Source: Roridomyces roridus (taxonomy: Eukaryota; Basidiomycota; Agaricomycetes; Agaricales; Mycenaceae). From it: a DNA stretch of 64,000 nt. The position numbers and the translations under genes are program-made. The stretch's first letter is position 1. Every line of letters begins with the position of its first letter. The stretch covers positions 1 through 64,000 of the forward strand of contig JARKIF010000120.1 of NCBI GenBank assembly GCA_029378245.1, written 5' to 3'. Positions 20,452 to 31,100 of this stretch are shown piece by piece. The notes beneath the pieces were generated by a model. It worked only from the letters and a program-made list of their open reading frames with translations. It was not told the DNA's origin and made no database searches.

Positions 20452-21359
20452 ATGAGCTCTGCACGGCCTATCGTATTCATGGATATCAATATCGGAGAGA
20501 CCCCCGCAGGACGACTCAAGATGGAGCTCTTTAGCGATATCGTCCCCAAGTTCGTCGGCACGGCACTTGTTTCACGTAGTGAACTCATCTTGTGTCCTCC
20601 TTAGAACAGCAGAGAACTTTCGCCAACTGTGCACGGGGGAGTATAGGTGCGTGCCATTGTAGTGTTATGGCCTGGAATGACAATTGGATAGGGTCAATTC
20701 GCGTCCCCAAGGGTACAAGAACGCGACTTTTCACAGGTGCGCTCAAATCTTGTGTTTTGCAAGACATTGACTCTGATACAGAGTGTCAGCCCTTTCAAGA
20801 CTTGTATTCTGCTTATTTAAAAAGCCCTCAGAGTACCCAATTTTATGTGCCAGGGTGCGTTGACCAAAATGGTCCATCCACGGATTCCACTCATCAAATT
20901 CAGGCGGTGATTTCCTCAAGGGCGACGGCACAGGCAGCTTTTCAATTTACGGAGACAAGTTCCCAGTAACTATTTTGTCTCTGGTTCGTTCCCACTGCTC
21001 AACAACCACATCCAGGACGAGAACTTTCAAGAAAAGCATACCGGGCCCGGTCTACTATCTATGGTAGGCGTCCACCTTGATGCTGTCTGCTCCGACACCC
21101 ACTACTACAGGCCAACTCGGGCCCAAACACCAACGGTTGTCAGTTCTTCATAACCACCGCCAAATGCGACTTTCTCGACGGCAAGCATGTCGTCTTCGGC
21201 AAAGTCATCGACGGCATGCTCACGCTTCGCAAAATCGAAAACATCCAGACGGGGCCCAACAATCGGCCCAAACTCGCTGTCAAAATCACCGGTGAGTCTT
21301 CGTCTTCTCGCTCGATACCAATTGTTCACGAGGATCTTTCAGAATGCGGAGAAATGTAA
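20452..21359 (+). CDS. PPIH: cyclophilin H-like peptidyl-prolyl isomerase
   Basis: Peptidyl-prolyl cis-trans isomerase closest in motif content to spliceosomal cyclophilin H. Start [15 protein letters not shown]. Segments in order: [95 protein letters not shown]. The last two match cyclophilin H better than cyclophilin A. Eight exons, one of only 23 nt (20832-20854) coding VPNFMCQ; relative to the usual HRVIPNFM it lacks one Ile. The stop lies only 22 bp from the stop of the convergent oxygenase gene. Confidence 0.9.
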
Positions 21360-21381
21360 AACACACTTCAAATGTAGCAAC

Positions 21382-22945
21382 TCAATCATCGTATTTCCCC
21401 TTCCCTCCTGCGAAATTCCCAGAGACTTTCCCCATGAGAAATTCACCTATGGAATATGAGAAAAGCGCGAGCATCATCGGTCAGCTTACCGTAGACCACA
21501 GGCTTCTTCTCTGGAGCACTGCCTTGAATGCGTTTGACGGCAGCAAGTGGTTGGATAAGAGCATCAAAGTTAGGCTCAAAGAAAAATGGGACCCTATTCA
21601 AGCGTTGACAAAAGAAAGTGGCCGATTTGCCAAGGCACGTACGAGATCCTGCAACATAATGAATGAGAAAACACCCCATAGATTAGGCACTGGCTACCTG
21701 TAATTTCGACTTCGATGGATCACCCGATGAAGGGTCGACTTGTACATCCCATTTGTCCATATTTCCCACACTGAGCTGATGAGTACCGCGTTTTGCGCCT
21801 TGTATTCACTTACTTTCACCGATGTTGCACACCACACAGTTTGGGATAGGGTCCGCGTTGATCCAGATCCCCTCTTCATCACCTTGCTCGGCTGGCAACG
21901 CCAAGTTGGACACCACAGAAGAAGGAACGACACCGTCCTTGAGGAAGACCTGAAGTGCCGAGGGCGTAGGATCCGCATATAGGAACCTAAACAGCGAGGT
22001 GTAAGAGAGAATTCACGCCCCAAGAAAACGCACGTTAAGCAGCCATAATCTCTGGGTGCGTGGTTAGTGGGCGGTTAAACAAAAGAGAGGCAACAACTTG
22101 TGTGCTCCGCAAGAAAACCCGTCGTGATCATCTGGAAGCGGAGGATAACCTGTCTCGAGGTTTGCAATGACACTGCAGCAGAAAAGAGAGGCAGACCTAT
22201 GGCTCGCATTACCCAGAAACTGTCATCCACCAGGCTGAGCAGATCCTTGACCTCATCTGGGGTCATACCAAGGCCAAGGGCCATCCTTTAATCATATCAG
22301 ACGATGAATTTGCAGAAGAGCGAAATTCGGACGCCTCCATAACCTGGGCAAGCCTTGAGTGGCTGTCTGTGAAAATTGACACGGCTTACTTACAATCAAA
22401 CCAAGAGCCTTCATCTTCTCAACCCAAGCTTCGTATTTCTCTCGGAAACCGGGCAAGGTGGGGTAGACGTTCTCTCCCCAGAGAGGCTTGGTCTTGTCCG
22501 GGTTCACGACCGGCTTGTAGAAGTCCAGCCCTTCATGGTTGTCCGCCTTTTGGGATAGGCACAAGTTCGTTGAGTTTTTAGGCACAAGTTCGTCGAGTTT
22601 TGTCGCACTTTACCGTTGGTGACGTTCTCCTTGAGACGGGCATAGCCTTTTCAAGTTTTACTTTGGGTCGATAAAGAATGCATTGACGAACGGACCTCGC
22701 GCGTTATCCTGAAGACTGAGCGATAATTTGTCCTTTTCTTCCTGTGGTAAATGGAAGAATGTCCGCGCCAATTCTGATAGTTCCTCTGGTACAGTCGGAG
22801 AAACGAATGCAGAGAGGTCCAGATAGAAGAATCCGAATTGCAAGCAAGCTGCATGTAACGCGGCGCTCGTTGCTCGTCGAGCAGCACGGTTGTCGCCTTC
22901 ATCTGGGGAAAGAAAAGGCGAGATGTCGATGATAGGTAGTGACAT
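21382..22945 (-). CDS. 2-oxoglutarate/Fe(II) dioxygenase, isopenicillin N synthase-like
   Basis: Non-haem iron oxygenase of the IPNS-like superfamily. Start MSLPIIDISPFLSPDEG (22943-22945), the usual N-terminal segment. Conserved parts: QFGFFYLDLSAFVSP, HLPQEEKDKLSL, GLDFYKPV, and a jelly-roll core with YPPLPDDHDGFSCGAH then KDYGCLTFLY, giving the H-x-D iron ligands (split by an intron near 22042-22092). The distal His and the 2-oxoglutarate Arg follow in STLHRVIH and the RVS-type segment before PFFFEPNFDA. Ends GGKGKYDD at 21382. Substrate unknown; many fungal members are orphan oxygenases in small-molecule metabolism. Confidence 0.88.
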
Positions 22946-23185
22946 GATTATGGTCTTGGTGGAGAGGTACGACCTAGCCCGCTGACGCCCCGAGCAACTG
23001 CGAATCCAGTGGTGAAGGCAGGAATAGAGATGCAATCTAGGAAGATCACGATAGTGTCTGTGCTGTTCGGGCTGCACCGGCGCCCAGCTACCGCTCCGTT
23101 GGTACAAGATGCGATAACGATAGCTACTTACAATATGTGCGATCTATGGTACGTATGCAGAGGATGGTACTGTAAATGCAATCTT
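22946..23185. other. intergenic, nothing coding seen
   Basis: 240 bp between the oxygenase start and the stop of the next leftward gene. It serves as the oxygenase promoter; no clear TATA box or repeat is visible. Confidence 0.35.
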
Positions 23186-24473
23186 TTACTGAGCGACTTT
23201 TTTCTGAGAGTAGATGGTGCGGCCTGGGTTATGAGATATCAGACTCGGAGGATCGCCAGGTGCACCAAACAACAGCGTCGATGGTGCAGCCTGAGATGAA
23301 ACTGCTTGAGCCGGAGGTGGTAGGTCATTAGGTGAAGAACCGGATACAACGGTCGCGTCCAACGGTGGCGGGGCAGACGTGCGTGGAGCATCTCCACGCT
23401 GCCAGTAATTCGCGTGCTGGAAGGAGAGTTGAGACGAAGCGATGGAAATGCATTCAATCATACCTGTCGTGAGGGCGGTGGCTCTGTATCTCGAGAGGCA
23501 TGTCCGTTCACGGGAGGAGGAGGAGGCTGATGGATGGATGTGGTAAAACCATTGGCCAACGGACTCGAGCCGATGGGCAGGGGATTAACAGTAATGAAGT
23601 TCTCCCCATTTGGCCACCGGGTCCATCCAGCTTCGGGCCCGCCTCTTGGATTAGGTGGTGCAGATACGTGGCCATTACTCGGGGGAGGAGGAGGCACCTC
23701 CTGGTGCTCCCACCGCACTTGGCTGTGAGCCCTGCTTTGCGTTCTACTCCCACTGGAGGCGCGACTTTGCTTCTCCTTCCCATTGGCCCGACTCTTGCCT
23801 TTTGATTTCGAAGTGGATGTGGTGGCGACAGTCGAGGTAGGCGCAACCAGGGCATCCTCGAGTATCTCTTTTTCCTTTGCTTCGCGTAGCTGCAGTGCTT
23901 CCGACAGGGACACAGGATACGGGATGGTTTCTTCAAGCCAAAGTGAGATGAGGGTCGATGAATCAACGCGTTCCAACCTTTGAGAAACATGAATTCTTGA
24001 TACTGCTCCGTGGTGGCAGCTGAGAAGGATGAGGACGTCGAAAAGAACGGAAAATGCTCCAAGTCGCACCCATGTCTCGGTAAGTGACCATGGTGCGCCG
24101 TTCTACTCCAGCCTGCCGTTGCCCGCCCTGCACCAGTCGCTTGATGAACTCCTCCTGAGAGGACGCGTCAAATGCGTACACAATAAGGGAAAGCCGACGG
24201 ACCGTCGCGATGGACAGAAGGAAAAGTCCCTCTTTCGAAAGCGCGAGCGTGCCCATTACGCCCTCAGCCTAAGAGTCTGGATGAACACCCAACTCGACCC
24301 AGGCCCGAGAACAATACCTGAATGATACCTTCGAGGCGATGAGCGGGTAACAAGCTTTCGCCAGGTTCGCGTTCCACTGCGTCTTCCACGTCGGAAATGA
24401 GTTCGTCCTCCTCTTCGTCTGCATCTAGAACCGGCGGAGAAGCCACAGAGGGAGCAAGGGAGTCGGAATCCAT
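23186..24473 (-). CDS. histone-fold protein, POLE4/Dpb3 or NF-YC-like
   Basis: Begins MDSDSLAPSV, followed by an acidic DADEEEDELISDVEDAVE stretch and a histone fold: LPAHRLEGIIQ, GTLALSKEGLFLLSIAT, EEFIKRLVQGGQRQAG, RRTMVTYRDM and YQEFMFL. This pattern (short helix, long helix, RRT..YRD) is that of the CBF/NF-YC family, in particular POLE4/Dpb3 of DNA polymerase epsilon and chromatin complexes. After the fold comes a long low-complexity tail rich in Lys/Ser (SKSKGKSRANGKEKQ) and Pro/Gly, ending SQKKVAQ. Introns at about 24264-24200, 24070 and 23412-23460. It shares a 188-bp divergent promoter with SGF29. Confidence 0.7.
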
Positions 24474-24661
24474 GGGGCGTATGAAGAGAGCTGAATCAAG
24501 GCAAAGCGCTCTGTGGGGTACTTCAACTTGGCCAGCCGGACAGAGGGTGGTCGAGGCGCTGTAAACAACGCATTGATGTTTACTCTCTGCTCTCTTCTGC
24601 TATTCATTCCTGTACGTTCAACTTGCTGAGGAAACATACGGCTTTTCCGTTTGTCTGCGTA

Positions 24662-26102
24662 ATGCGCCGAACCATATCCACACGGCCTGCTTCATCTGAA
24701 GGTACTGCTGCCTTACCCACCCCTTGCTCATCAATCCACCCTCGATCAGAATTCGACTGCTGGTCTCATGCAGCCACTTCTTTGAAACATTTATCCAGCA
24801 TTTATTCCACCCCTGCAAGCGCAGAGGCAGTTCCTCGTGTCAACCGTCTCATATCCGTCTGGCCTGCAGATGAGACTCTGCCAGCTCAAGGGTTAGATAA
24901 CGTCAAACAAATATATCGCAAGCTGTCCTCCGGCCTGGAAGAAATCAAGGCAACATCCGAACGCGAGGTCAAGTAAGCCCAAGTCTTGCCGAAAGAGATA
25001 CCGGTGGCTCATCGAACACAGAGCCATTGAAGACACCATCGAGCGCTTGGATGTCTTAATTGCCCTGAGAAAGGCGCCTGAAAGTGCAGGTAGATCTCCC
25101 AGAGACGCTCATCTTTTCATATATTTACTCTCGGACAAGAGAAACGAATGAAGCGCCCTCGACCTCCCTCGCCTTCCTCTACGCCCGTGCCAGTAGCACA
25201 GCCGATCCCGGCGGTTACCAATCGCGTATCAATCACCCTGCCTGCTCGCAACTCTGTAGGTCCTTCTTCGGCCACCACCTTCTCTCGGGAGCCAAAGGCA
25301 CGGCGCGAGGCGCTCGCCCGACAACTCCCGCTTCAGGAAGGGAGGAAAGTGGCTTTTCACCAACCCTCAGGTAAACCCAGTAGCGGTGGTAAGCCGAGCG
25401 GCGGCGGAGGTAACGCAGATACCGGCGAAAATTGGATACTGGCGGTCGTCAAGAAATGTCTCAATGGCGATAAAAACCGGTTTGTATATCCCTCCAAGAA
25501 GGAGCCCGATTGAGCCTCTTTCAATAGGTACGAAGTACAGGATCCAGAACCGCAAGAAGACGGCCAGCCTGGACTGTAAGACTCGAGTGCCTTGATATGC
25601 TCTCGCTCACGCATGATGCAGGTGCTACAACACTACACTTCGTGCTATCATACCCCTCCCTGACCCAAACGCATCCCCCGGGAGTCCTTCGCATCTGTCC
25701 TCGTATCAAGATTTTCTCCCTGGGTCGACCGTCATGGCCCTTTATCCGGATACCAGCTGTTTCTATCGGGCGGAGGTTATCTCAACTCCAAAGCACACCC
25801 AACAGACTGGAAGGGTAAGCGAAGCCCTGTTCACAACGAAAATTACCCGCCTTCGGCTCTGTTGCTGGCTACTTCGGATGGCGGTTTTCTATATGTTGTT
25901 CAAGTCATAAAAAACTGCCATCCGAGTCTCCCCGCAACAAAGCCGAACGTAGATAATCCGTGAATGTTGTCCTTCGCAGGCTGACCTTGACTGTTAGATG
26001 ACACCTTCATCTAAACACATTTACAAGCTGAAATTCGAGGACGACGACGGCCAAGAGCATTCTGTATCAGCCGAGTGGGTGGTGGAATGGCCTGGAAGCT
26101 GA
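24662..26102 (+). CDS. SGF29: SAGA-associated factor 29
   Basis: Subunit of the SAGA histone acetyltransferase complex that reads H3K4 methylation. Starts MRRTISTRPASSE, with an intron at about 24701-24749. The N-terminal helical region gives SLKHLSSIYSTPASAEAVP, VNRLISVWPADETLPAQG and IEDTIERLDVLIALR. A Pro/Ser-rich linker leads to the tandem tudor-like domain: ENWILAVVKKCLNGDKNR, YEVQDPEPQEDG, TTLRAIIPLPDPNA, FLPGSTVMALYPDTSCFYRAEV, YKLKFEDDDGQEHSV and AEWVVEWPGS. The aromatic and acidic residues expected to bind methyl-lysine are therefore present. About seven exons. Its stop is 138 bp before the Hsp20 start. Confidence 0.92.
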
Positions 26103-26107
26103 GGGTT

Positions 26108-26149
26108 ATTACGTCATCTCCGAAATTGGAATGCCCATGAATTTTCTAG
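26108..26149 (+). promoter_or_regulatory. stress elements upstream of Hsp20
   Basis: TTACGTCA (26108-26115, ATF/CREB-like) and GAATTTTCTAG (26139-26149, matching the nGAAnnTTCnnG heat-shock pattern) lie 90-130 bp upstream of the Hsp20 ATG. Confidence 0.45.
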
Positions 26150-26195
26150 TCCTTTCTCCAGAGGTCTCCTTCACACGATGACCGAATGAAATCTG

Positions 26196-26204
26196 TATAT
26201 AAAG
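26196..26204 (+). promoter_or_regulatory. TATA box of Hsp20 gene
   Basis: TATATAAAG lies 37 bp before the ATG at 26241, as usual for strongly inducible heat-shock genes. Confidence 0.6.
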
Positions 26205-26240
26205 GAATCGAACGCTGCGTGTATTGCATTCACAAAACAC

Positions 26241-26814
26241 ATGTCTATCGCACGCCAGCTCCTGCACGAGTTCCGCCCCTTCTTCCGCATGCTGGATGAG
26301 CCCATCGCAAGGCCGCTCGTCGGTTTTGGTGGACGCTCGCGGTCACTATTCGACGATCCCTTCTTTTCCTCCCTCAACCGCGACATGTTACGCGGTCCCG
26401 CCGTCGATGTCCGTGAAACGGGAAATTCGTACGTCGTGGAAGCCGAGGTGCCGGGGGTGAAGAAAGAGAACTTGGAGGTGCGAGTTGGGGAGGGAGGACG
26501 TAGCCTTTCTATCGAGGGCAAGGTGATGTCGAGTACCAACCAGGGCGGCGACGAGAACAGCAACAGCGAGCAGCCGACGTTGGAAGGTATGTTTTCTCGA
26601 ATCCCATTCGGTCGTATTGCTGATTTAACTAGCTGCAGAGAAATCGACACAGATATCGACAGAGAGGTCTGTTATTGGGCAGTTCTCGAGAACCGTCTTC
26701 CTGCCGCGTCCGGTCGACACAAGCAGTATCACGGCCAAATTGGAGGATGGAGTCCTCCGGATTACAGTCAGTAAGGCAGAGGACAAGGGTGTTGTCGTGG
26801 TTCCCGTGGAGTGA
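26241..26814 (+). CDS. small heat shock protein (Hsp20/alpha-crystallin)
   Basis: ATP-independent holdase of about 173 aa; exons 26241-26586 and 26639-26814. N-terminal MSIARQLLHEFRPFFRMLDE is the variable amphipathic arm. The alpha-crystallin domain starts at PAVDVRETGNSYVVEAEVPG and includes LEVRVGEGGRSLSIEGK, then after the intron FSRTVFLPRPVD, ITAKLEDGVLRITV and the C-terminal SKAED. The intron falls in the loop between beta strands 5 and 7. A very short tail ends VVVVPVE. Neighbouring TATA and heat-shock-like elements support induction by stress. Confidence 0.93.
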
Positions 26815-26962
26815 GGCGTCTTGTAATGTAACTTGTAGCTTTGTATGATTTCTGTATCTTGAGATGAATAGTCACACAACAGAGAACCACTGCATACTGA
26901 ATGGGGTAAAACAAGGTCTCGCATTTCTAGGGTTACACATTTTCCTATCCTTTACACCAACG

Positions 26963-27924
26963 TCACTTGACGGGAACCGCCAGCTTACGCAGAGATACAT
27001 CGTACACCACTGTGTGCGCGTGAAGATACGCCAGTTATGGGCAAGACAAAAATGCGTACCTTCTTCGATCTTTTCGAAAAGTTGCCAAGTCAGATCATGG
27101 GACACGTATTAACCAAACGCACTCGACCTTTTTTAAATCGTACTTGAGTGAATCAAACCGCCGCCTCAAAGAGTCATTCTTGAGATTCAGCTGGGCCATA
27201 TTAGTTGAAATGAAACTTGAAAAAAATGTGGCGTACCATAATGAAACCACTAAAGAGCTCCTTGACGAAGGCTGATATCTTCATCGGCTCCTCAAAGTTT
27301 CCGAGGGTGACCGCATTAACAGAATATCGCGCCTAGAATGAATCAGGAACAGGCTTCCTCGCCAGATATGAGAGATTACCAATTCATTGACCATGGTGAT
27401 GAGGCCATGCAGATAATCCTCCACCGGCAACGAAAATCGATCCTTCCACTCGTCTTGGACTGGAAGAAAATGAGACCTGGTCGGGGTCGGTGACAATTTA
27501 GACATACTTCCAAGGATTTCAGAAGAGACGCGAGCAAGTGAGATCAGAGTCCCAGTGCGCAGGTATTCGATCAGGGCAGACGCAAAAACGGCAGCTCGAA
27601 TCGAGTTGGACCAAGAGTCCTTCCATCTCCAGAATTGGTCTCTGGGAATAACATCAGCGATAGCAGCTGTAATCTCCCGGCAACTCAAGAGGACAGGTTG
27701 TACGGATTCGATAAGCTGAGGCACTGAGAGACAATTTAGCCTCCCAAAAATTTATGAAACGTATTCATACTGGAACCAGACGGCGTCGAGTGTATTTTGC
27801 CCAGTATTCCGACGATAATTCTGATCTTCTTGTCGAATTCCTTGACCTGCTCCTTGATTTTTTCGCTAACACCGACGTCGTGTTCAAGCAGCGAATTCAG
27901 CTTTTCGAGGTCGACGGGATCCAT
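26963..27924 (-). CDS. TSN: translin
   Basis: Single-stranded nucleic-acid-binding protein that with translin-associated factor X forms the C3PO endoribonuclease octamer. Start MDPVDLEKLNSLLEHD. Helical segments VKEFDKKIRIIVGILGKIHS, VQDEWKDRFSLPVEDYLHGLI, VNAVTLGNFEEPMKISAFVK and LNLKNDSLRRRFDSLKYDLKK are characteristic. The last two small exons give IEEVVYDVSLRKLAVPVK. Intron-rich. Tail-to-tail with Hsp20 (148 bp) and head-to-head with SEN1 (217 bp). Confidence 0.93.
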
Positions 27925-27973
27925 GCAGCCGGTAGGTCAAGTCGGAGGTCTAGGTCAAGGAATGCCTTGTGCA

Positions 27974-28025
27974 CGTGATCTGGGATCACGCCTCAGTCGC
28001 GTCGACCCTTCCTCTACGTGATCTG
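27974..28025. promoter_or_regulatory. palindrome and repeat in translin/SEN1 divergent promoter
   Basis: CGTGATCTGGGATCACG (27974-27990) is a perfect inverted repeat with 7-bp arms and a 3-nt centre. CGTGATCTG recurs at 28017-28025. The left arm overlaps a CACGTG (27973-27978). Confidence 0.5.
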
Positions 28026-28141
28026 AACGAAAGTACTAGAGAGGGTGGTACCAAGCCTACCCTTTTCCGAGTCTACGTGCCCAGATTCCCCTTGTCCAGC
28101 CTGCGTATCTGGGGACAGGTCGGATACCGCCTTTTGGCCCT

Positions 28142-31100
28142 ATGGCCTCTTCCGACAGTCTCTCTTCCCTCGACAAACGATTAGCCAGTCTCCGCGATTT
28201 TCCTGTGGACAATGCCGGTGCCTCTGACACGGTTCTGGCCGACCTTTACAAGTACTTAATGGCCGTACTTCCCACCTCGTCAGATGGATGTCTGCATTGG
28301 TTCTGCTCTCGTGCCACTTCAACCACCATCGGAGCAGCCACTTTCCTCATCAGACTTTTCGCCTATTCGAGTCCGTTGGTTGAGGACTGGCGTAAAAAGT
28401 TTCGTTCATGTCTCAAATCCTGTACCGGGTGTGTCCAAGGGCTACAAGACGCGAAGAGTAGCTCAAAAAACACGTGCGTGTTGGCATTCTCTACCTCTAC
28501 CCGACCCCTTCTCATGTCCACAGTTACTTCGGCGCCTTCTCCCCCGAGGTTCTCATTGGGTTTTATCAAAGTTTCGAAAAGTGGGAGGCTACATCAGTCG
28601 TGGAGGACATCGGTGACCAGCCTCTGGCTGCCGTACATCCCGCAATCTCCTTCCGCGTCGTGACAAACCTCGCCATCCTGCTAGATCCTCAGGTACTGGA
28701 TATAATCCAGCGCGAACCTCCCAACGATTACATCCACGGCTGGCCATCCGATCCGCTTCCCGCGGGGCTGCTCCTGCTGTTGGCCCATGAGAGTCCCAGC
28801 GTCAGGGCGTGGGCCAAAAAGCAAGCGTCTCAGAGTTCAATCGCTCCCATGTCTCGAGAAACCTTTTCTCCCTCGCACGTATCTGCTTTGGAGGCGCTCT
28901 GCGAGGCGTTAGACCCAGCCCAACCTCCTCGCATGCCCTTCCCCTTTGCAAAAGCCCCTGAAGTTTTTTGGGAGGGGTTCTCCGACGTTTTAAGACAAGT
29001 TCCAGCTGAATATCTTGAAAAGGGTACCATCTTTCGTATAGTCAACGGGCATCTGCATGATGTCGGATCTCGTGAGTCAGTTTCATGGCGATGCTTTTTC
29101 AACCAGCCTCACCCTGGGGTAGATTTTCCACGCGTACTGGACTCGTTCGAATATCTCACGGGTCATGTCGGACGCTCGTTCTGGGAAGGAGAGGGACTTG
29201 AATATCCACAAGTCATTTTTGATTCGGTCAAGGAGAATGCCTCGTTTGCAGAGTTGTTGCGGCAACACACCGTTGCTTACAAAGCACACCCTCATTTATC
29301 ATGGTGCTCTGTCTATCTGTCCGCGACCAAAGGTCTTCCTTCTCAACCAGAACTCATTGCAAAAATGGCCGACTTCCTTTGCGAAGAGTTGCAACACGAA
29401 CGGTTCGCGGATGCAAGACCCAGTGTCATGCTAACCGCGCTCAATGTAAATGCCTTTTAGCCTCGATCCCATATTCTTATTTATCATTCCAGCTATTCTC
29501 AAATTTGTTTAGCCGCAAGGCAATCCCCTCAAAGGCCATGTCGAAATTCTTCGATATCCATGCGTCGATTATAGTCGACGTAGCCTTTTCCAAGTCTTAC
29601 GATACCTCCGCATGGACAACAGCGAGACACGCCGCCTGCCAGCTGATGAAAACGGTCATGCTCGACGACATCAACTGCATCTCGCGGGCTATAACCTCCC
29701 TCTGCGGCTCGTTAGCCAAACAGGCACAGATCGATGAAGCGGACATACCGTTGATTGGAGGATCTCAATCATGGGCCAAGGTGTATCAATCGCTGCAGCC
29801 CAACGACCATGATGGGATGTCCGCGATCGTCGAGGCGCTTGCCCAGGCCGCACATCTCGATATCCTCAGTCCAAAGCCGTTCGCCAAATCTCAAATCGAT
29901 CAGCTCGGGGTCAACCGTGCGATGTGTATGATCTGGACCGGTCTGCGAGATGCCTTTACGCGGTTCACCGAAAGCAGCAGATCCACATCTCTTCTCGATT
30001 TCCTCCGACGTCCAGGTGTGGTCCGGAATGTGTTTGTGTTGCTCCTTTCCCCGATCGAGGATATCCAATTGGGAGCGCAAAGTCTTGTCGGCTTTGCTTT
30101 CGACGTCGATGGTCGCCAAGATTGTTATCGAGCCCTCTTGGAGAACCACCCGGATGCTGCCCTCGACGGCTTGTTCGCCTCCTTGACCACGTTCACTACA
30201 TATGCGATTTTGGTGACCGAGGCATGCAGCCTTGCCAAGCACCTTGTGCAGTATCTCCAGGACGTCGTCGAAGTCCTCTGCACTCGTTCCGATGGACTTT
30301 TGTTCAGCTCCCGCTTCCTGCGTCCTGAAGACAAGACAGGCCCTTGTTCCCGATTGCCCGCGCTGTGGAACTTGTTGAACAAGGCCATCACTGTTATCTT
30401 CAAGCGCACCCCACCGTGGGCCAACTATTTCGAGAACGAGGAGATGATAATTTGGATGCGGGACGCTCTCATCTACGGGCGAGAGTTATTGGACAAGTTC
30501 CGCGTCTTTGAGACGGCGGCCAACTCTCGTTCGGATGTACAACATGAGGGAGGAAAACTGTCCAAAATTGGTCAGCAGATGGCGGATGACCTCCAACGAG
30601 TGCTGCCCGAGTTGGCCAGGTGGCTTCGGCTTTCGAATGAGGAGCTGCTGTATCAGATGTTCGAATTGCTGCAGTCGCTCCTCAATGTTTTTCATCAAAC
30701 GCAGGTCCGACCGCTGGAGGCCAGCCTGCAGAAGATGACCAAGCATATACAAGACGCGCGCAAAGACAATACGAAGAGCCGCTTGGACGAATCTCGCCTT
30801 TTGAGACTGGAGAACGCGATTGCATTGTTCACGGAAGAACCCGAAAAGGTTGTGGTTCAAATAGAGGAGGCCAAACCGCGCACGAAGGGCTCGGAAAAGC
30901 CGCAAAAGGCTGAGCGAAAGGTCAAACCCCCAGCTCGATCAAGCGGTAAAGCCAAGGCCGACGAGTTTTTCACTGCCAAGGACCAGCAGAAGTTGGATAG
31001 CCTCGAGTCGGTCCCTACGTTCCACCGGTCCGCTGTTGCAGGGCCATCCAAGTCGCGCCCTTCCTCCGTGGCACCTTCGGTTACGTCCGTCCATAGCAGC

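Noticed and set aside
22040..22100. Loss of the iron-binding Asp in the 2-oxoglutarate oxygenase by a splice shift
   Set aside because: In the correct frame (PPLPDDHDGFSCGAH) the canonical GT-AG intron rebuilds GAHKDYG, so the H-x-D ligands are intact.
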